From contig DATJHO010000046.1 of the NCBI GenBank assembly GCA_035493835.1, forward strand, positions 1 through 20,488: a DNA stretch of 20,488 bases, in the 5' to 3' direction. Source of the DNA: DASZTU01 sp035493835 (lineage in GTDB: Bacteria > Pseudomonadota > Alphaproteobacteria > Rhizobiales > Devosiaceae). Each line of letters opens with the position of its first letter. The first letter of the stretch is position 1. Positions 13,983 through 20,488 of the stretch are shown piece by piece. Position numbers and translations under genes: made by a program. Under the pieces are notes generated by a model. The model saw nothing but the letters and a program-made list of their open reading frames with translations. It did no database searches and was not told the DNA's origin.

Positions 13983-16796
13983 TCACTGCGGGGCGTTCTG
14001 CGTCGATTTGTTCATCCAATAGAGCGCCTGCTTCGAATCCTGCGGCGTACCCAGGCCGAGTTCCAGCACCATGGCGTATTTGGGATATGCCTCGGTGAAG
14101 CCGGCGTCGGCGGCCCGCTTTAGCCAGGCCGCGCTCTGCTCGTCCGATTTGGCGACACCGATTCCCAAGGCGTAGGCGTTGGAGAGCTCGAGCATGGAAT
14201 CGCCATCCCCTTCCCCCGCGGCCCGTTGCAGCCATTCGACCGCCTGCGCCTGATAGTGCGGATCGATGGTGGCGGCCTGCGACAACACACTCGCGAGTGC
14301 CGCGGTAGATCCGGGAGCCTTGGCGGCTTCCGCTGCCTTCAGGGCACTCACGATGCCGTCTATGCCCAAAGTGTCGAGGCCCACATTCGCCGCGATGCCA
14401 GAGATCGTCTTGATCGCGCCCTGGTCTCCGGCGGTGACGGCCGCAAGCAGCCACTTCCGGCCCTGTTCGTCATCCTTGCCCACATTGGCGCCGGTCAAAT
14501 AGGCCTTGCCCAGTTCGCGCATCGCTTCGACCTTGCCGGCCTCCGCGGCGCGCTGCAGATAGGGGATAGCCTCACCCTCCCTCTGCTGGCCGAGCAGACC
14601 GTTACCGATCAAGTCGGCGAGCTGGTACAGCTCGCTCGGGTCGGTGGGCTGCATTTCGGTGGCCCGTATCGCCAAGCGGGCGGCCGCATCGTGATAGGCG
14701 ACATCGCCCGCCAACACCTTGGCCACGTCGAGAACGTCGCCGGGATCGCACAGGGACTGGCTCAACAGCCTGTCGTACAGGACATGGCGATCACTCGCCG
14801 GCCCGGCGGCCGCATCGAGCAAAAGGGCCCTGACGCTGCCGCTGGCACTTGCCCGTGCCAGCCAAGCCTGCCAGTCCAGCCCTCCATCCGCGGCGGAGAC
14901 ATGCAAGTCAACGAGCCGGAGCATTGCGGTCAGACTGCCTTGCTGGGCGGCGTCTACAAAGAATGGGAGCGCCGCCACCGCATCCGGCGGCGAGCCGGGA
15001 AAGCCCTTGGCGACGAGTGATGCAAGATCGTAGGCCGCGGCTGCATTGCCAATCGCTGCAGACTCCTGCAACAAATCATGAGCGGCCTTCAGGTCCGGGG
15101 GGGTCTTCCCGTCGCCGGCCATGGCCAGCCGAGCGAGGGTCAGCAGCGCCGTCGGCCTGGTTGTCGCGTCCCCGAGCGCCTTCTGGCGCCAGCTCTTCGC
15201 CGTGTCGAGATCGGCAGGCATGCCCTCCCCGTCAGCGAAAGCCTTGGCCAAGAGGATCATGGCCTCGCCATCCCCGACGTTGGCCCCGCGCTTGATGTAG
15301 TCGAGGTAGCCAGGCGTATTGCCGTTCTTCTGTTCGCGTTTGGCCAACGCCACGAGGGTCGCGGGATCTCCCGCTGCTGCGGCGCGCTCGTACCATTGCT
15401 GGGCAAGTACGGGGTCGCGATTGACACCGAAGCCGCACATCGATGCAGCGCCCATGCGGGCCATGGCGGCGGGCAGGCCGGCATCCACCCCTTTCTGCAA
15501 GAAATCCTGTGCCCGATCGCCCGGCTCGGACACACCAGCAGCGATCAGGTCGTAGAGGGCCACGTAGGCCCCGTTGTTCCCGATTGCGGCAGCCCGCTTA
15601 TACGTCTGATAAGCAGCCACTCGATCGCCGGCCGTGCCGTAACCGGTCGCCTGGGCCTTCGCCAGCTTGGCGAGCAGTTCACCGGTCACGTTGGGGAGGC
15701 GGGAAGCACGCTCCAGATAGCCGAAGGCGCGATTGGCGTCGGCCTTGCCGCCGTAGACACCTTGGGCGACGCCTACCAGCACGTCATAGGCCGAGATTTC
15801 GCCATTGGCGGCCGCGCGATCGAGCCAATCAACGGCCGCCGGGGCTTCGTCGGCGTCAGTCTTCCTCAGTAGCAATTCGGCGAGATCAACCATCGCGGTC
15901 ACTCGTCCCGCCTGCGCGGCGAACTGGAGATACGCAGCCGCCTTGGCCGGGTCGAAGATGGCCGACTGGCGATCCCCATAGTATCTGGCGAGGTTTATCG
16001 CCCCTTCGACGTCGCCGGTATTGTAGGCGGCCTGATACCAGGCCACCGCCTTGCTCAGATCGAAATTGCGGAGACCGGGATTGGCGAAAATATCGCCGAG
16101 GGAATTGAGCAGGCCGCAGTCACCGGCGCCGATGCCACGATAGATCATGGTAAGGGCGAGCTTGAGGTAGTTGTCGCCAGCCGCTATCCGGGCCGGGTCG
16201 CCGGAATATGAATAGTTAAGCTGCGCCAATGCGATGACCGCATCGACATCGTTGCCGTTGGCGCCCACCTTGAGGTCGCTCTCAGCAGCGGCTAGGTCTC
16301 GCGGCAGTCCAGTGCCGTTGAGATAGGTTTTCCCGAGCAGGGTCGCCGCGTTCGTATTGCCGAGCGCAATCGCCTGCTTAAGCGTGGTGACGGCGACCTG
16401 CGGCGCGAACATGCCGGACTGGTCGTCGAGCTGGAGCCGGCCTAGCTGGTAGAGGGCTGCGCTTCTACCGAGCCAGTCGGACTTGGCGAGAAAATCGAAC
16501 ATGCGCTCCGCCAGCCCAACGTTCCGCAACGGACCGCCAACGGCGCCATCCAAGTAGATCGTCGCGTCCTGGTACATCTGCTCAGGGACGACGCTCGCCT
16601 TGTCGCCCTTCCAGGCACTCCAGTCCGTGCTCAGTTGCGGCGCCGGCTTGACCTTGCAGAACGGCTTATAGTCCGTGGTCGGCGGCAGGTTGACCGTAAG
16701 TCCCCCGGTGTCCTGCGCCCTGGCGCCGCTCAACGCCAAAGCGCCGGCCAGCACCAGACCTGCCAAACGAACACCCCACTTCGACCCGTTCGTCAT
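13983..16796 (-). CDS. Exported giant Sel1-like-repeat protein 2 (937 residues)
   Basis: ATG 16796 is preferred: AGGGG lies just upstream and the product begins with a signal peptide (KWGVRLAGLVLAGALALSGARA|QD). A GTG 69 nt earlier would bury it. A unique N-terminal segment of about 70 residues (PFCKVKPAPQLSTDWSAWKG) is followed by many Sel1-like repeats of about 36 residues up to the C-terminus, for example AVAWYQAAYNTGDVEGAINL, LAQQWYERAAAAGDPATLVA and QAVEWLQRAAGEGDGDSMLE. The result is a long superhelical solenoid, probably periplasmic. There is no lipobox, enzymatic domain or membrane helix beyond the signal. It lies 72 nt after SLR protein 1 and 26 nt before SLR protein 3. It is about twice the length of AlgK and presumably scaffolds polymer synthesis or export. 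Confidence 0.86.
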   Translation of the reverse strand: MTNGSKWGVRLAGLVLAGALALSGARAQDTGGLTVNLPPTTDYKPFCKVKPAPQLSTDWSAWKGDKASVVPEQMYQDATIYLDGAVGGPLRNVGLAERMFDFLAKSDWLGRSAALYQLGRLQLDDQSGMFAPQVAVTTLKQAIALGNTNAATLLGKTYLNGTGLPRDLAAAESDLKVGANGNDVDAVIALAQLNYSYSGDPARIAAGDNYLKLALTMIYRGIGAGDCGLLNSLGDIFANPGLRNFDLSKAVAWYQAAYNTGDVEGAINLARYYGDRQSAIFDPAKAAAYLQFAAQAGRVTAMVDLAELLLRKTDADEAPAAVDWLDRAAANGEISAYDVLVGVAQGVYGGKADANRAFGYLERASRLPNVTGELLAKLAKAQATGYGTAGDRVAAYQTYKRAAAIGNNGAYVALYDLIAAGVSEPGDRAQDFLQKGVDAGLPAAMARMGAASMCGFGVNRDPVLAQQWYERAAAAGDPATLVALAKREQKNGNTPGYLDYIKRGANVGDGEAMILLAKAFADGEGMPADLDTAKSWRQKALGDATTRPTALLTLARLAMAGDGKTPPDLKAAHDLLQESAAIGNAAAAYDLASLVAKGFPGSPPDAVAALPFFVDAAQQGSLTAMLRLVDLHVSAADGGLDWQAWLARASASGSVRALLLDAAAGPASDRHVLYDRLLSQSLCDPGDVLDVAKVLAGDVAYHDAAARLAIRATEMQPTDPSELYQLADLIGNGLLGQQREGEAIPYLQRAAEAGKVEAMRELGKAYLTGANVGKDDEQGRKWLLAAVTAGDQGAIKTISGIAANVGLDTLGIDGIVSALKAAEAAKAPGSTAALASVLSQAATIDPHYQAQAVEWLQRAAGEGDGDSMLELSNAYALGIGVAKSDEQSAAWLKRAADAGFTEAYPKYAMVLELGLGTPQDSKQALYWMNKSTQNAPQ

Positions 16797-16868
16797 AACC
16801 ACCCCTACCCCCGGGCTTGCTCGCCCTGCCCCAGACCCGACACAATGCAACAGAGTACCGAGCACGCT

Positions 16869-19745
16869 CTATTGTGCCGGCTTATCTTTCAAAGACGAAA
16901 TCGGGATGACACCCAGACTTGCCAGCATTTTCTTCGACTGACTATGCTTTAGTTCCGCTGCTCGCTTGAGCATTTCTATTGCCTTCACCCGATCACTCGC
17001 AGTTTTGGTACCAAGCAGTTCGAGCGCAAGTTTGTAGAGTGCTGACGGGTTGCCCGCCGACGCGGCCTGATTCAACCATGCAGCTGCCCGTTCATTGTCC
17101 GCCGGGCCGGCGAGCCCAGCCGAATAGACTTGATAAAGTCCATACATCGCTTCGTTGGAGCCGAGCGAGGCGGCCCGCTCGAGCCATGCGACACCGGCAT
17201 CCGCATCCTGGCTCACGCCAAAGCCGCTGATGAGAGCGTCGGCGGTTCCAATCATTGCTGGAATGTAGTTCCGGTTGGCGGCGCCGTAGTTCAGCGCAAA
17301 TGCCGCCTCCGGATTGATCTCGCCAACGGTACCGGCGCTGTGGATGCCGGCCAGCAACATTTCGGCTTCCTGTGATCCCTGCTCGGCAGCGGACCTCAGC
17401 CATTGAGCCGCAACACCTGCGTCCTCAGCCACACCCGAACCATTCAGATAAGCCTTGCCGAGCGCCACTTCTCCGGCCGGGTCGCCCGACTGCGCCGCGC
17501 GGCGGTAATAGAGCAGCGCCGAGGAGGGGTCGGGCCTGCCTGGCCGCCCCACTGAGTAAAGTCGCCCCAGCCCGAGGTTTGCACGGGCATCGTCCGGCGC
17601 GTTGCCGAGGGCCTCATGATAGAGGGCTGCAGCCCGATCCGGATCTGCCTTGGTGCCGTTGCCGGTGGCAAGGATGTCGGCGAGTTCAACCCGCGCCGCA
17701 GCATTGCCCAAAGTGATGGCCTTGGCGTAGTGGTCGAGGCCTTCTGTGGGGTTGGCGGCAACGCCCTTTCCGGACAGGTAAGCAGCGCCCAGGAGGCGCT
17801 CTGCCTCCGATACGCCCGACTTCGCCATCTCCTTGAGCATGGCAACGGCCCTGATCGGCAGGTCGGGGCCCGGTGCATCGAGCATCGCCGTCGCGACCGC
17901 AACGCGCTGCTCCGGATCTTCCCCAACGCCGTTGATCGCCACATCCAGCCAGTGCCGTGCCTTGGCCGCATCAACCGTCCCCGCCTCGCCGGTGAAATAG
18001 AGACGGGCGAGGGTGAGAGCTACCTCCACGCGGCCTTTCAGCTCCGGCTTCTGCAACTCCGCCAACGCCTGCTGGCCCCGGCCATTGCGCACGAGGAACA
18101 GCGCGAAGCGCAGGCTCGCATCCGGATTGCCGGCAAGGATTGCCCGCTGATAGACCTGCTGCGCCAGGGACTGAGCCTGATCGCCGCCGAGTTGGACATA
18201 GAGTGTCGCAAGGCCGTCGAGCGCGTTGCTCTCGCCCTTGTCGATCGCCTGCCGGTAGAGCGCCACCGCCTTCAGGCGGTCAGGCCCGACCAGCGTTCCG
18301 TCGGCATAGATCCTGGCGAGGGCCGTCATCGACGACACACTGCCGGCATTGGCTGCCTTCTGCAGCCAAGGAACCGCCTGTGCCCGTTGGTGTAGATCGG
18401 GGTCGGCACCGTAAATCGAGGCCAGATCGATCATACCGACGATGGAGCCGGCTTCGGCGGCACGCTGGTAAAGCTGCAGCGCTCGCTCGGGATCTGGCTT
18501 CGTTCCAACCCCCTTCAGCGTCATGTCGCCGAGAACGACTGAGGCTTCCGAGCTGTTTGCCTCGGCCAGCGACAAGACCCGACGATAGGCCGCCTGACTA
18601 TTCTCGGGCGTGTCCAGCGCCGGCTGTGCCAGCACCAGCTTGGCAAATTCGAGCGTCGAGTCCTTGTCGCCCTGAGCCATTGCCCGCCCATACAGGGAAA
18701 GGGCGCGCTGTGGATCGACGACGAGACCGTTGCCATCCCGGAAACGGGTCGCCACCTGACCGAGCGTGCTGACCTCCGGCTGCGGATCAGCCATCAGCCT
18801 GGCAAACAGCTGGTCGGAGAAGCCTCGGCGCTGTTCGAGCGTGGTGTCGGCGCGATCGGCGTAAAGGAGCTGCGCCGTGATGTCGCCGATCGCGAGCAGG
18901 TTCTTCATCCAGTAATCGGCGCGGGCCTTGCTGACTGGCAGCGTGCCCCTGTCGGCGGCTACGGCGATTTCCCGCGCCGCATCAACCGACCCAAGTCCGG
19001 CAGCCTGGTCGTAAAGCGCGACCGCGTGCTGCGGATTGCCGACCGGCGAGCCCGGGACCGATTCCAATCGGGCAATCCAATACAGCCCCTTGACGGCCCC
19101 TAGACCCGAGGCTTTCTGATACCAGGCCACCGCCTGCGCAAGATCGGCAGCGCCGCCGCGCTTGCGATAGAAGTCGCCCAGCGCAAAGGCCGCCGAGGCG
19201 TCCCGGCTCGCCTGGGCCTCGAGGCCGCTCAACGAGAGTGACAACAGGCTCGCAGCCTGCTCCGGATCCGTCGGCCTTAACTGGTCAGCCAGCACCAACC
19301 CGGCCTCGAGATAGCCGAGACGCAACGCCGAACGGAAGGCGACTATCGCTTCGTCCTCACGGCCCTCAACGGTCAGATAGTCGACGCCCAGCACGTATCC
19401 GGCCTCGCCGTCGCCGCCTTCGAGAGCATGCTGCAGGAGTTTCAGGGCGCGCGGCCGATCGACAGGCCCTCCCCTGCCGGCGAGCAGCAGCTTGGCCAGC
19501 GCCACCTCGGTCTCCGGCAGGTCGGCGCCGACGGCGGTCAATTTCTTCTCGAGCGCTGCTCTCATGCCGGAGGGATCGGGGGCCAGAAGGACGTTGCCGG
19601 ACGCATGGATCGCCGCCGCTGCGGTCGGCACAGCGGCCAAGGCATTCGCTTGCGTCGGGACGCTCCCCGCCGCAAGCGACAGTGAGGGCAAGGCGCAGAG
19701 CAGCGTGGCAATCGGCAGCAGACGTCTTACAACTGCGACGCTCAT
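16869..19745 (-). CDS. Exported giant Sel1-like-repeat protein 1 (958 residues)
   Basis: The product has a signal peptide (MSVAVVRRLLPIATLLCALPSLSLA|AG, cleavage near 25); the Cys in LLCAL does not fit a lipobox. From about residue 80 nearly the entire chain is Sel1-like/TPR-like repeats, such as AVAWYQKASGLGAVKGLYWI, ALQLYQRAAEAGSIVGMIDL, AAQWLRSAAEQGSQEAEMLL and GVAWLERAASLGSNEAMYGL, on the order of twenty or more units. The ATG overlaps the stop of the AlgL-like gene in an ATGA, so the two are translationally coupled and likely made in step. In Pseudomonas, AlgL and the SLR protein AlgK belong to one periplasmic alginate assembly complex; coupling here suggests a comparable partnership. 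No catalytic motif was seen. Confidence 0.88.
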   Translation of the reverse strand: MSVAVVRRLLPIATLLCALPSLSLAAGSVPTQANALAAVPTAAAAIHASGNVLLAPDPSGMRAALEKKLTAVGADLPETEVALAKLLLAGRGGPVDRPRALKLLQHALEGGDGEAGYVLGVDYLTVEGREDEAIVAFRSALRLGYLEAGLVLADQLRPTDPEQAASLLSLSLSGLEAQASRDASAAFALGDFYRKRGGAADLAQAVAWYQKASGLGAVKGLYWIARLESVPGSPVGNPQHAVALYDQAAGLGSVDAAREIAVAADRGTLPVSKARADYWMKNLLAIGDITAQLLYADRADTTLEQRRGFSDQLFARLMADPQPEVSTLGQVATRFRDGNGLVVDPQRALSLYGRAMAQGDKDSTLEFAKLVLAQPALDTPENSQAAYRRVLSLAEANSSEASVVLGDMTLKGVGTKPDPERALQLYQRAAEAGSIVGMIDLASIYGADPDLHQRAQAVPWLQKAANAGSVSSMTALARIYADGTLVGPDRLKAVALYRQAIDKGESNALDGLATLYVQLGGDQAQSLAQQVYQRAILAGNPDASLRFALFLVRNGRGQQALAELQKPELKGRVEVALTLARLYFTGEAGTVDAAKARHWLDVAINGVGEDPEQRVAVATAMLDAPGPDLPIRAVAMLKEMAKSGVSEAERLLGAAYLSGKGVAANPTEGLDHYAKAITLGNAAARVELADILATGNGTKADPDRAAALYHEALGNAPDDARANLGLGRLYSVGRPGRPDPSSALLYYRRAAQSGDPAGEVALGKAYLNGSGVAEDAGVAAQWLRSAAEQGSQEAEMLLAGIHSAGTVGEINPEAAFALNYGAANRNYIPAMIGTADALISGFGVSQDADAGVAWLERAASLGSNEAMYGLYQVYSAGLAGPADNERAAAWLNQAASAGNPSALYKLALELLGTKTASDRVKAIEMLKRAAELKHSQSKKMLASLGVIPISSLKDKPAQ

Positions 19746-20488
19746 TTCTCGCCTCCCCAGAAGCAGGATGCGTTGCCGCCGACGAACTCGTCGATCAACG
19801 GCCCCTTGGCCGCGGCATATCTGTCAAACAAATCCGAGAGCCGTTCCCCGGTAAGGCCCGCGGGCGGGTGAGCCACGACCGCCTGCAGCGAGGCTAGATA
19901 GTTGCGACCATTGCTGCGCTTCTCGAGGAACCCGAAATCGGTCTTGCGATAATCGTCCTGCGGTCCCGGAATGTAGTTCTGCGCAGCATAGGCGTAGACC
20001 AGGATCGGGTTGGATATGCCCTCGAGCAGGTAGTCGAAGGCGGTCCAGACCGACACACCGTTGACCGACTTGTCATAAAGGCCGTCCCCCTGCCCGCGCG
20101 CCACTTCGGCCATCACCACCATGCTGGTAAGGGCTTGGCGCGTGTACCAGAGGGCACGGGCACCGCGACGCGTCTCCAGCGGCAGGCTGCCATCAGGTCG
20201 GGCACTGGCCAGCACCGCGCTGAAGCGATAGAGCCCCTTGTCATAGAGCGCCTTGTCGCCGATCACGCTCCCCCACAGCATCAGCACGCTGTCGGCGAGA
20301 TCGCGGTGATTGTTTACGTCAACGTCGCCGTCAAATAGTTGATCGACCCGGCGCACCAGGGGGTCGATCCAGTTCCGGAGCTGCTTGTCCTGGTCGGCCG
20401 AGAGCGCTGGCCGTAGAACCGTGTAGGCAACGACGGTGGGCAGCATTACCCGCTTCAACGCGTAATAGGCGTCGTGCACCTCGGCCGT
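19742..20488 (-). CDS. algL: AlgL-like polysaccharide lyase (PL5), 5' end outside window
   Basis: The frame is open to the right edge, so the N-terminus is missing; 248 residues are visible and comparison with Pseudomonas AlgL suggests that about 130 more, including the signal peptide, lie upstream. The diagnostic motifs are present: NNHRDLA (Asn-His of the active site, His61 of the visible part), PDGSLPLETRRGARALWYTRQAL with the Arg108 and Tyr115 equivalents. The His-to-Tyr distance is 54 residues, the same as His202-Tyr256 in P. aeruginosa AlgL, and the Arg is 7 before the Tyr in both. AlgL cleaves mannuronate-rich alginate in the periplasm and clears misdirected polymer during secretion. 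Alternatives are lyases of the same fold acting on other uronans. It is coupled to SLR protein 1 by an ATGA overlap. Confidence 0.85.
   Translation of the reverse strand, partial: TAEVHDAYYALKRVMLPTVVAYTVLRPALSADQDKQLRNWIDPLVRRVDQLFDGDVDVNNHRDLADSVLMLWGSVIGDKALYDKGLYRFSAVLASARPDGSLPLETRRGARALWYTRQALTSMVVMAEVARGQGDGLYDKSVNGVSVWTAFDYLLEGISNPILVYAYAAQNYIPGPQDDYRKTDFGFLEKRSNGRNYLASLQAVVAHPPAGLTGERLSDLFDRYAAAKGPLIDEFVGGNASCFWGGEK

Noticed and set aside
13957..14454. Upstream extension of SLR protein 3 into the preceding gene
   Set aside because: This part lies in another frame of SLR protein 2, reads as Arg/Gly-rich noise, and would bury the signal peptide that starts at 13956.
16797..16865. GTG start of SLR protein 2 at 16865
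   Set aside because: It places 23 residues before an otherwise complete signal peptide; ATG 16796 has a purine-rich AGGGG just upstream.
12682..19745. Tandem DNA repeats in the SLR genes
   Set aside because: The periodicity is at protein level (about 36 residues per unit) with diverged codons; no near-identical DNA repeat units were seen.

Overview
This window comes from a GC-rich alphaproteobacterium. The evidence is: an RHH_4-type ribbon-helix-helix protein of a kind typical of that class; two sites matching the full consensus of the alphaproteobacterial response regulator CtrA (TTAA-N7-TTAAC); Tat-exported proteins; and a T1SS/VCBS adhesin module of the style seen in Hyphomicrobiales and relatives. 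Genus cannot be read from the sequence. Every gene I am confident of lies on the minus strand, so in transcription order the window runs from high to low coordinates. No tRNA, rRNA, CRISPR array, insertion sequence or phage gene was seen.

Region A (20488-12682) is the 3' part of an exopolysaccharide operon. It starts with a 5'-truncated AlgL-like (PL5) mannuronate lyase that keeps the catalytic Asn-His / Arg / Tyr set at AlgL spacing. It is translationally coupled (ATGA) to the first of three consecutive exported Sel1-like-repeat (SLR) proteins of about 958, 937 and 424 residues. A terminator-like hairpin follows the third.

Region B (about 12527-9785) begins with a promoter whose -35 region is a perfect CtrA box 16 bp upstream of a CATAAT -10. 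It drives algD (GDP-mannose 6-dehydrogenase, the committed step to alginate), then a small cysteine-containing exported protein, then a Tat-exported PL7 alginate lyase. Regions A and B together point to synthesis, periplasmic handling and degradation of an alginate-like polymer outside the classic Pseudomonas/Azotobacter setting. The polymerase, epimerase, acetylase and porin genes are not in the window and would be expected upstream of 20488.

Region C (9784-9164) is a 620-bp gap with no convincing gene, but it holds a plus-strand intrinsic-terminator-like hairpin.

Region D (9163-1) is a type I secretion and adhesion module: a small exported cysteine protein, a TolC-family outer-membrane channel, a LapB-type ABC exporter with a degenerate C39 domain, a HlyD-family adaptor, a fused RHH-PAS regulator, a Tat-lipoprotein of the LppC/periplasmic-binding fold, and the N-terminal 518 residues of a giant VCBS/T1SS-143 repeat adhesin that runs off the left edge. 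A second, fully palindromic CtrA box lies directly in front of the adhesin start.

Taken together, the window looks like a biofilm-matrix island in which an alginate-like polysaccharide with two kinds of lyase and a T1SS-secreted giant adhesin may be placed under common CtrA (cell-cycle/developmental) control. The shared control is inference; the motif positions and gene order are read directly from the sequence.
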